From Pelagibius sp. Alg239-R121 (GTDB taxonomy: Bacteria; Pseudomonadota; Alphaproteobacteria; Kiloniellales; Kiloniellaceae), in NCBI RefSeq assembly GCF_947331435.1, contig NZ_CAMZOF010000007.1, forward strand, positions 186,001 through 250,000: DNA of 64,000 bases. The letters run 5' to 3'. The position numbers were made by a program, and so were the translations under genes. Positions 34,728 through 43,543 of this stretch are shown here, one piece after another. The notes under the pieces were generated by a model. It worked only from the letters and a program-made list of their open reading frames with translations, was not told where the DNA came from and made no database searches. Every line of letters begins with the position of its first letter. Within the stretch, counting starts at the first letter, position 1.

Positions 34728-35603
34728 TCAATTTTTTGTAAGATATTCTACCAAAGCTTTCGTATTGTTGTTCGCGGCGACATTGTCAGGCCAGACTGCA
34801 TAGAGGGGCATGGGGTCTACAGACCAGTCGGGAAGAACAGCAATGAGAGCTCCTGCGGCGATTTCCCGGTCGACGAGGTAGTCAGGCGGCGTAGCCAACC
34901 CTAAGCCCTGCAGGCAGAGCTGCGTCATGGCTTCGGCACTGTCGACACAGATGCTGCCGTTCTGACGCACCTGAACCGGTGGCCGTCCGGGTTTTCGTAG
35001 CGTCCTGAAACCGGGCATCATCTCGAGCCTGATCCAATTCCAGGTTTCCAGATCCTGTGGCCGCTTGGGGGACGTTCTGCCGTTGATGTATGCGGGTGTG
35101 CAGACAAGCCGGCGCTGGATCTGTCCGATGCGTCTGGTCTTGAGGGAACTGTCTTCCATCTGTCCCGCGCGCACAGCCAAATCAATGCCGCCGGCGATAA
35201 GGTCCTGCCTGATATCTGAGTAGGAGATGTTCAGCACGACCTTTGGATGAAGCTTGTGAAAGGCTGCGATTTGCTCGTTGAGCGGAGAGCGCATCAACGC
35301 AGACGTCGCCGCAATGGTCAGCTTACCGCGGAGCTCATTGCCGTTCGAGAAAATCTCCGACAGACCCTGTTCGGCAGAGGTCAGCATATTGAGGGCGTGC
35401 CCGTAGAGGCGCTGACCTTCATGCGTTAGGGAAAGCTTGCGGGTCGATCGATAGATCAGCGCCGTGCCGACGCTTTTTTCAAGTTCTGACACGTGATAGC
35501 TGACCACGGAGGGTGACAGTTTAAGCTTCTTTGCGGCGCCGCGAAACGACCCTTGCCGGATTGATTCGGCAAATATCGCAATGGCACGCAGGTCATCAAT
35601 CAT
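34728..35603 (-). CDS. LysR-family transcriptional regulator
   Basis: A 291-residue LysR regulator. The ATG of MIDDLRAIAIF (35603) is preferred over one 10 codons upstream because it matches the usual N-terminus. The HTH covers about residues 3-60 (FRGAAKKLKLSPSVVSYHV) and the effector domain 90-290. It is divergent from a LysE-type exporter with a 91-bp AT-rich spacer containing ATTGATT-type repeats. It probably controls that exporter. Confidence 0.87.
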   Translation of the reverse strand: MIDDLRAIAIFAESIRQGSFRGAAKKLKLSPSVVSYHVSELEKSVGTALIYRSTRKLSLTHEGQRLYGHALNMLTSAEQGLSEIFSNGNELRGKLTIAATSALMRSPLNEQIAAFHKLHPKVVLNISYSDIRQDLIAGGIDLAVRAGQMEDSSLKTRRIGQIQRRLVCTPAYINGRTSPKRPQDLETWNWIRLEMMPGFRTLRKPGRPPVQVRQNGSICVDSAEAMTQLCLQGLGLATPPDYLVDREIAAGALIAVLPDWSVDPMPLYAVWPDNVAANNNTKALVEYLTKN

Positions 35604-35694
35604 TATAGCAATCAATCGAATAATGAATATCAATTAATCAAGATAGTCCTGAGGCGGAGGCATGGCTAGTCTGATCCTCCAATTAGGAGGCATC

Positions 35695-36288
35695 ATGTCG
35701 AGTATCTTGGCTATGTGTATATTTTCGCTGTCCATGTCGATTTCACCTGGACCGGTCAATCTGATCACTTTGTCGACAGGCGCCAATCATGGCCTAAGAA
35801 GCGCTATGCCCTTTGTCGCCGGTGCAACGATCGGCTTTACCCTGCTACTTTTTCTGATTGGATTGGGTCTGGGCGGCATCGCTGCCGAACACGGGTTGTT
35901 CCTGGATATCCTGGCTTTTGGCGGCGCTGGGTTGATCTGCTACATGGGTTTCAAGATTGCGTCGTCAGATCCGGAAATCGAGATTCGCATCGAGACAGTT
36001 CCGAGCTTTTCGCAGGGCTTCCTTCTGCAGTGGCTCAATCCCAAAGCCTGGGCGGCCTGCATCGCTGGAGTGTCGGCATTTGACCTTGTCGGCGCCCCTT
36101 CCAGACTGGCGCTGTTCGTGTCACTTTATTTTGCCATCTGCTATCTCGGGATCGGTAGTTGGGCCGTTATCGGCGAAAAGATCCATCTTGTCTTTAAGAC
36201 CGCAAGGAGTTTGAAGCGCTTCAACATTGCCATGGGGGGTGGACTAGTCCTTGTGGCACTGTATTTGCTCTTTCAACGTCTGGCCTGA
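35695..36288 (+). CDS. LysE/RhtB-family amino acid exporter
   Basis: A 197-residue membrane protein with about six helices. The SPGPVNLITLSTGANHG segment near residue 20 is the LysE-family signature. The start at 35695 is set by AGGAGG 4-5 nt upstream. It exports an amino acid or related metabolite; the substrate is unknown. It is divergent from the LysR gene at 35603, as in the LysG/LysE model. Confidence 0.9.
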   Translation: MSSILAMCIFSLSMSISPGPVNLITLSTGANHGLRSAMPFVAGATIGFTLLLFLIGLGLGGIAAEHGLFLDILAFGGAGLICYMGFKIASSDPEIEIRIETVPSFSQGFLLQWLNPKAWAACIAGVSAFDLVGAPSRLALFVSLYFAICYLGIGSWAVIGEKIHLVFKTARSLKRFNIAMGGGLVLVALYLLFQRLA

Positions 36289-36305
36289 TCCACTTCACGT
36301 CGTCC

Positions 36306-37196
36306 TCAGGAGGGTTTTGGAATCAGGCGCCCGTGGACGTGCTCGGTGAGAAAATCGAGGACAGCGCGGATGCGTGGGATCTTAGTCAGGTCACGATGGG
36401 TCAAGAGCCAAAGGTCGAGTGCGAGGTCGAAGTCGTCTATCAGAATCTGCCGCACGTTTGTCGCGCTGGAAATCATGTAGACGGGCAGAGCGACAATGCC
36501 CAAACCGGCTTCGACTGCCGAGAGCTCAACCATGATGTTGTCACAGGTGAAGGAAACCCGCGCGCCTTCGCTTTTCTGGCGCAGCCATGCCGTCTGCGGA
36601 AAATTGTTCATCTGGCGAACGGATTCGATAATGTTGTGGCTGGAAAGATCTTCAATGCTTTTGGGTTCGCCATGGCGCGCCAGGTATTCGGGCGAGGCAT
36701 AGAGGCCGAACCGGACCTGACCGAGGCAGCGGCCGACCAGGTCCTGCGAACGCGGATCACCGACCCGCAACGCGATATCGGCTTCACCATTGATGATATC
36801 GACGGCGTGGTAACCGATTATCAAATCTAGATCGATCTCAGGATGTTCGGCGTGGAAATTACCGAGCAGGTTCGATAGCCAGAAGTAACCGATATCCTCA
36901 GTCGTCGACAAAACCACACGGCCGATGGGCGATTTATCAATATAGCTGACCTTGCGCTCGATCCACAGGGACTCGCCGTTGATGACCTTGACCCGATCGC
37001 GTACCAATTCGCCCAATTCGGTGAGAAGATAGCCGTTCCGACTGCGTTGGAACAGTTTCGCGTTCAACCGCTTTTCCAGCTCGGCGATACGCCGGCCGAC
37101 GGTTGGCTGCGTGGTTTCCAGTTTTCGAGCAGCGCCCGAAACACTGCCTTCCTCGGCCACCGCCAGGAAAAATCGGTAATCGTCCCAATTCGTCAT
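36306..37196 (-). CDS. LysR-family transcriptional regulator
   Basis: A 296-residue LysR protein. The HTH is at about residues 5-62 (VSGAARKLETTQPTVGRRIAELE) and the effector domain extends to about 290. It is followed by the convergent LysE gene and lies downstream of the TMADH-like gene on the same strand, separated by 134 bp. A 17-bp palindrome upstream at 37260-37276 may be its operator. Its target is not clear. Confidence 0.88.
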   Translation of the reverse strand: MTNWDDYRFFLAVAEEGSVSGAARKLETTQPTVGRRIAELEKRLNAKLFQRSRNGYLLTELGELVRDRVKVINGESLWIERKVSYIDKSPIGRVVLSTTEDIGYFWLSNLLGNFHAEHPEIDLDLIIGYHAVDIINGEADIALRVGDPRSQDLVGRCLGQVRFGLYASPEYLARHGEPKSIEDLSSHNIIESVRQMNNFPQTAWLRQKSEGARVSFTCDNIMVELSAVEAGLGIVALPVYMISSATNVRQILIDDFDLALDLWLLTHRDLTKIPRIRAVLDFLTEHVHGRLIPKPS

Positions 37197-37259
37197 GATA
37201 CCGAACCGTTCCTCATCTTCTGATTCGATTCACTCTTGGGTAGCATAATCGTACGCTGA

Positions 37260-37276
37260 CGTATAACGCTTATACG
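37260..37276. promoter_or_regulatory. Palindromic operator candidate upstream of LysR
   Basis: CGTATAA-CGC-TTATACG is a perfect 7+3+7 palindrome 63 bp upstream of the LysR start at 37196 and 54 bp after the TMADH-like stop. Autoregulation by the LysR protein is the simplest reading. Confidence 0.4.
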
Positions 37277-37330
37277 AATTTCATTTAAGAGCGTTGCGCT
37301 TCATGGGGCGCAGATTGATTTGAAGCAGCT

Positions 37331-39397
37331 TTACCCCAGAGCCGCCATTTCCCGCCTGAAGAGAGCGGCATCCCACGCTTCGCCCAGAAAATTGCGTGCG
37401 GCCAGGTGTCCCTGATACACCGCGTTGGCAATGGTTCCGGGCGCGAGGCAGTCACCGACAGGCTGCAGTGTCTCAATTCCGGCGGTTGCCATTGCTTCGC
37501 TCTGCGCGGCTAGGGATTGCTGCAGACCTTGATTGGCATTACGCGCAGTGACCAAAACCAAGGCATCGGCGCTGATTTCTTCTCGCCGGCCCGTGTGCAT
37601 GCAGGCCAGTTCCAAACCGCTATCCGAAACTTTCGTGATGTTTCGGCGAACCGTCAGTGCGACGTTTTTCTCCAACAGGCGCGTTATGATCTTGTCCTGC
37701 TCGAGTGTGAAGTCGCTCCAGGCGGAGACACTCAGGGCCGGCGTCACGAGAGTGACCTCACAGCCAGACTCGGCAAGTCGCTCCGCGATTACACCGCCAA
37801 GGTAATAGTGGTCGTCATCAAACACCGCAACTCGCCCCGATGTGGGATGTTTTCCCGCCAAGACATCATCGGGTGTAAGGACCGGCAATTTGTCGAGCCC
37901 CGGGATCGGTCGATGATTCGCCCGGCCCGTTCCATCGCGCCGCCAACTTGATCCGGTTGCAAGGAAGATGTGAGGAAAACCGAAGTCCAGGATCGCGTGT
38001 GCGTCGAGCGGGCTTTCCAGGTAGATTTCGGCATCGGCCATGGTCCGCAGCAGGCCCTCGCGGTATTCCTTGACCCGTGCGTAGCTGGCGAGGCCGGGCA
38101 GCCGGCTTTCCAGCAGTGAACGTCCACCGAGCGCAGACGTTGCTTCCGCCAGCGTCACCTTGTGGCCGCGCTTGGTCAATTGAAGCGCGCATTCCAGACC
38201 CGCTGGACCGCCACCCACAACCAGTACCGGCGCGTCGGAGGCCCTGGCTGCGATCTTCTCCGGATGCCAGCCACGGCGCCATTCTTCGCCCATAGTTGGA
38301 TTCTGGGTGCAGCGGATGGGAACATTCAGATTGTCGCCACTGACGCAGATGTTGCAGCCGATGCATTCACGAATGGCTTCGATGCGGTCTTCGCGGATCT
38401 TTGCAGGCAGGAAGGGGTCGGCGATTGAGGGGCGTGCAGCTCCGATCAAGTCGAGCACACCGCGGCGGATCTGTGAGACCATGGCGTCGGGCGACGTGAA
38501 GCGGCCGACACCGACGACCGGTTTGCTGGTCATGGATTTAACGAAGGCGGTGTAACTCTCCTGATAGCCTTCGTTCGGCTCAAAGCGGGCTGTGGCGGAA
38601 TCATTTGACCAGCCACTGACGTTGACATCCCAAAGGTCGGGCAGTTCGGCCAGCAGGCCCACGATGTCCTGGGCCTCCCCGTCAATGGACAGGCCGTTTG
38701 CGCCCATGAGTTCATCCACGGCAAAGCGAAAGGCCACGCCGCAGCTATCGCCAACAGCATCTTTGATCTCGGAAATAACTTCGCGTGTCAGGCGGACCCG
38801 GTTTTCCAACGAGCCGCCGTATTCGTCGCTACGCTGGTTGTAACGTGGCTGCATAAAGTGCATCAACGTCGACATGCTGTGTCCTGCGTAGGCATACACG
38901 ATGTCATAGCCGGCGTTCTTGGCGCGCAGCGCCGCGTCGCGGTGCCAGCGGCGTAAGTTTCTGATGTCGGCAAGGTCCATGGCCCGCGCCTGGACTGGAT
39001 CGCTGGAATCGACGGGTGTTGCAGAGGGAGCCATTGGTGGCAGGCGGCTGATGCGGTTCGGCGCATGAAGACCGTTGTGAACCAGCTCTATCCCCGCCAG
39101 TGCTCCATGCTCGTGCACGGCGTCTGTCATCAGCCGATGGGATGGAATATCGAGATCGTCCCAGATTCGCCCTTCGACAGCCGGTGAGATCTCGGCTGTC
39201 GGATGGATTTCGACCTCTTCAGTACAGACGACACCCCAGCCGCCCTCGGCTTTGATGCCGCGCATCGCCGCCAGCCCTTTTGGCCGCAGGTGGCCAAAGC
39301 CGTTGCAGTGCGGCACCTGATAAAAGCGATTGGGTGCGGTGACGGGACCGATTTGCACCGGTTCAAAGAGGATGTCGTAGGGTGGTTTTGTGGTCAT
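37331..39397 (-). CDS. Trimethylamine dehydrogenase-family flavoprotein (probable N-demethylase)
   Basis: A 688-residue protein with the layout of trimethylamine dehydrogenase: N-terminal FMN TIM barrel, [4Fe-4S] site CIGCNIC...C (about residues 345-365) and C-terminal FAD/NAD-type domain (VLVVGGGPAGLE). Cys31 in QVPHC matches the Cys that covalently binds FMN, and Tyr170, His173 and Asp266 match the catalytic set. Two of the three aromatic residues that cage trimethylamine are lost (Tyr60 equivalent is Glu61; Trp355 equivalent is Asp), while Trp263 is kept. The substrate is therefore more likely dimethylglycine, an N-methylated amino acid or betaine than TMA. It overlaps the TetR gene upstream by 4 bp. 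Confidence 0.87.
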   Translation of the reverse strand: MTTKPPYDILFEPVQIGPVTAPNRFYQVPHCNGFGHLRPKGLAAMRGIKAEGGWGVVCTEEVEIHPTAEISPAVEGRIWDDLDIPSHRLMTDAVHEHGALAGIELVHNGLHAPNRISRLPPMAPSATPVDSSDPVQARAMDLADIRNLRRWHRDAALRAKNAGYDIVYAYAGHSMSTLMHFMQPRYNQRSDEYGGSLENRVRLTREVISEIKDAVGDSCGVAFRFAVDELMGANGLSIDGEAQDIVGLLAELPDLWDVNVSGWSNDSATARFEPNEGYQESYTAFVKSMTSKPVVGVGRFTSPDAMVSQIRRGVLDLIGAARPSIADPFLPAKIREDRIEAIRECIGCNICVSGDNLNVPIRCTQNPTMGEEWRRGWHPEKIAARASDAPVLVVGGGPAGLECALQLTKRGHKVTLAEATSALGGRSLLESRLPGLASYARVKEYREGLLRTMADAEIYLESPLDAHAILDFGFPHIFLATGSSWRRDGTGRANHRPIPGLDKLPVLTPDDVLAGKHPTSGRVAVFDDDHYYLGGVIAERLAESGCEVTLVTPALSVSAWSDFTLEQDKIITRLLEKNVALTVRRNITKVSDSGLELACMHTGRREEISADALVLVTARNANQGLQQSLAAQSEAMATAGIETLQPVGDCLAPGTIANAVYQGHLAARNFLGEAWDAALFRREMAALG

Positions 39398-40038
39398 GCT
39401 GTTTCGGCCTCTTCAGGTTTTAGCACGGCTTCAACAGCCTTGATGCCGATCGAAACCAGATCGTTTTCGGCGAACATGTCGCCGGCCAGACAGCCTTCCA
39501 GCCAGAGACCATCAATGACAGCATTGACGGCAATGGCGTATTTCGCGAGCTCGGCCTTGGTGGCGGATTTGCCTTCATCGTTGAAGACCGAAGCGATCAG
39601 CCTTTCAACTTCGTTTCGGAAAGCGAGATAACTTTCCTTGTGGATGGCCGCCATAGCCGGATCCACGTGGATCAGGCTGATAAAAGTGGCCCAGAGAGAA
39701 AGGGTTCTTGCATCAACGACGGGAGGACTCAGGCTGGCCTCGACGAAGAGGGCCAGACGCTGGCGCGGGTTGGCGTGTTCGTATGACGCCGTCTGTTCAG
39801 CCAGAAATTTTACTTGTCCGGTCATGCGGTTCATGGTTTCGCCGTAGGCAGCATGTACCAACTCGTCTTTACCCGGAAAATAATAGCGGATCAGGCCTGC
39901 GGTCACGCCCGCGCGCAATGCAATCTGACGCACTGTGGCACCCTGCAGGCCGTTTTCGGCGATGCAGTCCAGCGTCGCGTTGATCAAGTCCTGGCGTCGA
40001 GCGCCTTCCGGGGCGTGATGAAAACTACGTCGGGCCAT
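39394..40038 (-). CDS. TetR/BetI-like transcriptional regulator
   Basis: A 214-residue regulator. The N-terminal TetR HTH covers about residues 15-62 (VRQIALRAGVTAGLIRYYFPGKDEL), with a BetI-like all-helical C-terminal domain. It is the first gene of a two-gene unit with the TMADH-like demethylase, linked by an ATGA overlap, and is divergent from the dioxygenase operon 269 bp away. It may repress both in response to a quaternary or methylated amine, by analogy with BetI. Confidence 0.87.
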   Translation of the reverse strand: MARRSFHHAPEGARRQDLINATLDCIAENGLQGATVRQIALRAGVTAGLIRYYFPGKDELVHAAYGETMNRMTGQVKFLAEQTASYEHANPRQRLALFVEASLSPPVVDARTLSLWATFISLIHVDPAMAAIHKESYLAFRNEVERLIASVFNDEGKSATKAELAKYAIAVNAVIDGLWLEGCLAGDMFAENDLVSIGIKAVEAVLKPEEAETA

Positions 40039-40307
40039 GAACGCCTTTCAGATATGCCAAAACCGCGAAGGTCGAGCGGAGCTGCAGGTTTTCTCTTGTC
40101 ACAAAGCGCTCACAGTCCAAAGCGCAGGAAACGGTACTAAACTAGGACAGATAGAGGCGCCTGAGAACAAGGGTTTCAGGTTTTCGTTCAAATTATACAG
40201 TTGCATAAATAGCCGGTAAATGCGGTAGTATGAAGTGTGAAAACGACAAGCTGTTTTCGCGGCGTCCATTTAATGCGGCGCTGCCGTAGGTGTTGGAGGA
40301 GTCGTAT

Positions 40308-41462
40308 ATGCCGCAACTGGCTGAAGTGCGGGTGGCCGATGTAGAGCTCAAGGACGAAGGGCTCTCGCTGCGATGGATAGGGGGGCAGGAGACGATTTTC
40401 CCCTGGTTCTGGCTGCGCGATCACGGCCAGGATGAGGCCAGTTTAGACCCTGACACGCTGCAGAGACGCGTTGATACCTTTGCTATTGCGAACGATATTC
40501 GTGGGACGGCAAGCAAGCTGTTGGAAGAAGGCGCCGCCATCGAAGTTGCCTGGCAGAACGGCAGTTCCCCAAGCCGCTATTCTTGCGGTTTTCTCGCCAG
40601 CATGGCGGGGCTCGTTCCTGCCGATGCGGATCCGGCACCGGCAGTGCCACGCCGCTTGTGGTCAATGGCTGAGCCGTTTGAGCGGCCTGCTGTTTTCGCA
40701 CACGACGCGGTCCTGAATACGAAAAGTGGTCTGCGCGGTTGTCTGGAGCAGGTCTATTCGACGGGATTTACCGTCGTTGAAGGCGTCCCGACCGACGACG
40801 ACTCCATCGCACGTTTCCTGACCCGCATCGGCTATGTCCGCCAAACGATTTTTGGGGGTCTCTGGACCCTGTCCGCCGAGGTCGATGACCACGACGATAC
40901 GGCATACAGCACGCAGTATCTTGAGCCACATACGGATGGGACCTACAGCCACGATGCGCCGGGACTTCAGTCCTTCGTCTGTCGGGAGTTTGATGGCAGG
41001 GGTGGAGAGTCAATTTTGGTCGACGGTTTCGCGCTTGCCGAGACGATGCGCCGGGAAGCTCCGGACTACTTCCAAACATTGAGCGAAGTGACGGTTCCCG
41101 GGCGATATATTGAACCGGGGGTCCATTTGCGGGCGGAACGGCCCGCGATCCTGAGCGATGCCGACGGCGAATTGCGGCAAATCAGCTTCAACAATTATGA
41201 CCGGGCACCCTTTACACTGCCGCCGGACCGGATGTCCGCTTTCTATGCAGCCTATCGGGATTTCCATGCGCGTGTTATCGAAAAGGCGAACTGGCAGACG
41301 ATCCCATTGCGGCCGGGTATGGCATTGATTTTTGATAATTGGCGTCTGTTACATGGACGAATGGGGTATAGTGGTAAGCGGACGTTCTGTGGCTGTTATC
41401 ACAACCACGAAGACTTTGAGAGTGCGCTGCGCACCGTGATTGGCTCATCGACCGGAGAGTGA
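40308..41462 (+). CDS. Trimethyllysine / gamma-butyrobetaine dioxygenase homologue
   Basis: A 384-residue Fe(II)/2-oxoglutarate oxygenase. His208-x-Asp210 (EPHTDGTYS) and His349 (FDNWRLLHGR) form the iron triad. An N-terminal GBBH-type domain has FPWFWLRDH. Segments FNNYDRA and KRTFCGCYHNHED agree better with eukaryotic trimethyllysine dioxygenase than with gamma-butyrobetaine hydroxylase. The zinc-binding cysteines that follow WLRD in those enzymes are absent. The start at 40308 has GGAGGAG upstream. It hydroxylates a trimethylammonium acid, probably supplied by the ABC importer encoded next. Confidence 0.82.
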   Translation: MPQLAEVRVADVELKDEGLSLRWIGGQETIFPWFWLRDHGQDEASLDPDTLQRRVDTFAIANDIRGTASKLLEEGAAIEVAWQNGSSPSRYSCGFLASMAGLVPADADPAPAVPRRLWSMAEPFERPAVFAHDAVLNTKSGLRGCLEQVYSTGFTVVEGVPTDDDSIARFLTRIGYVRQTIFGGLWTLSAEVDDHDDTAYSTQYLEPHTDGTYSHDAPGLQSFVCREFDGRGGESILVDGFALAETMRREAPDYFQTLSEVTVPGRYIEPGVHLRAERPAILSDADGELRQISFNNYDRAPFTLPPDRMSAFYAAYRDFHARVIEKANWQTIPLRPGMALIFDNWRLLHGRMGYSGKRTFCGCYHNHEDFESALRTVIGSSTGE

Positions 41463-41528
41463 TCGGCAAGCAGCGTTTGTCAACAGCGGCAGTACAAATA
41501 GCCGCGTCAACTGCAGGGAAAAGAGAGA

Positions 41529-42368
41529 ATGAAACAGCTTTTTAGTATGGGTGCCGCGGTTTTGCTGGCAGCGACGGCGATGACCCCCTGGTCCCCGACC
41601 GCGATGGCTGGCGAGACGCTGGACCGGGTGATGAGCAGCAAAACACTCACCCTGTCGTCGGATCCTGAATATCCACCGCAGTCGTTCCTGAACGATCAAA
41701 ACGAGATGGATGGGTTCGACGTTGGTGTGGCTAGAGAAATTGCCAAGCGCATGGGCGCAGAGCTGAAGATCGTCACGCCGGCATGGGAAATCATCACTGC
41801 AGGCAATTGGGGCGGCCGCTGGGATATTTCCGTGGGCTCCATGACGCCAACCACGGCGCGGGCAAAGGTGCTGGATTTCCCCGCTGTTTATTACTACACG
41901 CCGGCTGCTTTTGCGGTTCACAAAGATTCATCTGCAGCATCAAGCGCAGACCTAAACGGAATGAAGTTCGGCGTTTGTGGCGGCTGCACCTACGAAGCCT
42001 ATCTGAATAAGGACCTGGTGATCGATGCCGAGGGAACACCGCCATTTGGCTACGATGTGACTGCAGGCAGTATTCGAACCTACGAGACCGATATCAACGT
42101 CCTGGATGATCTGCGCCTCGGGGATGGCGCGCGTCTCGATGCGATGTTGAGTGCGCGTCCGACCATCGACGAGGCCATCAAGAATGGCTATCCGGTAAAA
42201 GTTGTCGGTGATGCAGCCTTCTACGAACCTCTTTCGGTCGCTGTAGACAAGGGTGATCCCGAATTCTCTGCCAAGGTTGCGGAGATTGTGAAGAAGATGC
42301 ATGAGGACGGCACGCTGACCGCCTTGTCCATCAAGTGGTACGGTACCGACTTCACGACCGCTAAATAG
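41529..42368 (+). CDS. Polar amino acid ABC transporter substrate-binding protein
   Basis: A 279-residue SBP_bac_3 protein with a Sec signal peptide (cleavage near AMA-GET, residue ~27). It has the family start LTLSSDPEYPPQSFLNDQ and FDVGVAREIAKRMG. An inserted CGGCTYEAYL segment in the ligand region is unusual. It lies 66 bp after the trimethyllysine-type dioxygenase gene, so its ligand may be that enzyme's substrate. AAAGAGAG precedes the ATG. Confidence 0.9.
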   Translation: MKQLFSMGAAVLLAATAMTPWSPTAMAGETLDRVMSSKTLTLSSDPEYPPQSFLNDQNEMDGFDVGVAREIAKRMGAELKIVTPAWEIITAGNWGGRWDISVGSMTPTTARAKVLDFPAVYYYTPAAFAVHKDSSAASSADLNGMKFGVCGGCTYEAYLNKDLVIDAEGTPPFGYDVTAGSIRTYETDINVLDDLRLGDGARLDAMLSARPTIDEAIKNGYPVKVVGDAAFYEPLSVAVDKGDPEFSAKVAEIVKKMHEDGTLTALSIKWYGTDFTTAK

Positions 42369-42380
42369 TCGGCTCGTAAC

Positions 42381-43346
42381 GTGCCCTCCAACGATGCTGG
42401 GGCGCCGGGCGGTGTGGAACTTTCCGCGCTCCGGCGCCCCGCGCTTATCTTCGCCGTTTCAACGATCGTCCTTGCGGTAGCGAATGTAGGAGGCGGTTTT
42501 TTCGGTGAACTGGTTGCGCCCGCGGCAGAAGCGGGTTGGCATATCCGCATTGCCGCGGCGTTGGTTCTCTCGCTCATCATTGTCGCAAATGTGGAAGGCT
42601 TACGTTACTTGCCGTTCAAATGGCAGGTGGGGATCGTATGGTTCGAGCTGCTGTTCCTTGCGCTGGCGTTTTTCAATTCCTTCGGACTCAGCTATGAGTT
42701 TATTTGGTCTCGTTTGCCGTTTCTGATCACACAGGGCGCCTTTACGACCATTTACATTTCAGCGGCCGCGATCGTGATTTCCTTTATGATTGCGCTCGTC
42801 GGTGCCTTGGCCAAACTGTCGAACAGCGGCGTTGGTTACGGTATTTCGACTTTCTATATTTCGTTCTTTCGCGGCACGCCGCTGCTGCTCCAGGTGTACT
42901 TGATTTATCTCGGTCTGCCACAGATGGGCTTCATCGTCGATGCGGTTCCGGCAGGCATTGCCGCTTTATCGCTATGCTACGGCGCCTATATGGCAGAGAT
43001 TTTTCGTGCGGGTATCGAAGCGATTCCCAAAGGACAGAGTGAAGCCGGGCGCGCACTGGGACTCCGCAACAGCGTGATCATGCGCAAGATTATTCTGCCT
43101 CAGGCCATCAAGATCGTCATTCCACCGACCGGTAACCAGTTCATTGCCATGCTTAAGGATTCTTCCCTGGTCTCGGTCATGGGGGTTTGGGAGCTGATGT
43201 TTCTGGCGCGCACGCAAGGGCGTTCGGAATTCAAGCATCTTGAAATGCTGATTACTGCGGCGGTTGTCTATTGGGTGATCTCGATGATCTTTGAGGTTGT
43301 CCAGTCGCGTATCGAGCGTCACTACGGCAAGAGCAGCCTGCGCTAA
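42381..43346 (+). CDS. Polar amino acid ABC transporter permease (HisM/GlnP family)
   Basis: A 321-residue permease starting at GTG. An extra N-terminal region with three hydrophobic segments (about residues 15-110) precedes the conserved six-helix-type core beginning at LITQGAFTTIYIS. The EAA loop reads EAGRALGLRNSVIMRKIILPQAI. It presumably forms a homodimer, since only one permease is encoded. No GlnQ-type ATPase follows; the next gene is ABC-F, which is not a transporter subunit, so the ATPase must be elsewhere. Confidence 0.9.
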   Translation: MPSNDAGAPGGVELSALRRPALIFAVSTIVLAVANVGGGFFGELVAPAAEAGWHIRIAAALVLSLIIVANVEGLRYLPFKWQVGIVWFELLFLALAFFNSFGLSYEFIWSRLPFLITQGAFTTIYISAAAIVISFMIALVGALAKLSNSGVGYGISTFYISFFRGTPLLLQVYLIYLGLPQMGFIVDAVPAGIAALSLCYGAYMAEIFRAGIEAIPKGQSEAGRALGLRNSVIMRKIILPQAIKIVIPPTGNQFIAMLKDSSLVSVMGVWELMFLARTQGRSEFKHLEMLITAAVVYWVISMIFEVVQSRIERHYGKSSLR

Positions 43347-43543
43347 GACAGAGAGTGTCTGGTCAGGCCGCTCTTGAAGCTTTGACCGCGTGAAGTTATA
43401 TCTGTCGTATCAAGAACTTGATCTCCCATAGATCAGGTTGAAACTAAAGCGAAACGGGAACATGAAACAGGCGCTTTCCATCTAAGACATCGCCGTTTGC
43501 GCAACAAGCGTGGACAGACGTGGACAATGATGGGAGCCCAGTT

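Noticed and set aside
37331-39397. Naming the flavoprotein trimethylamine dehydrogenase (tmd)
   Set aside because: Two of the three aromatic cage residues needed for trimethylamine are replaced, so only the family name is justified.
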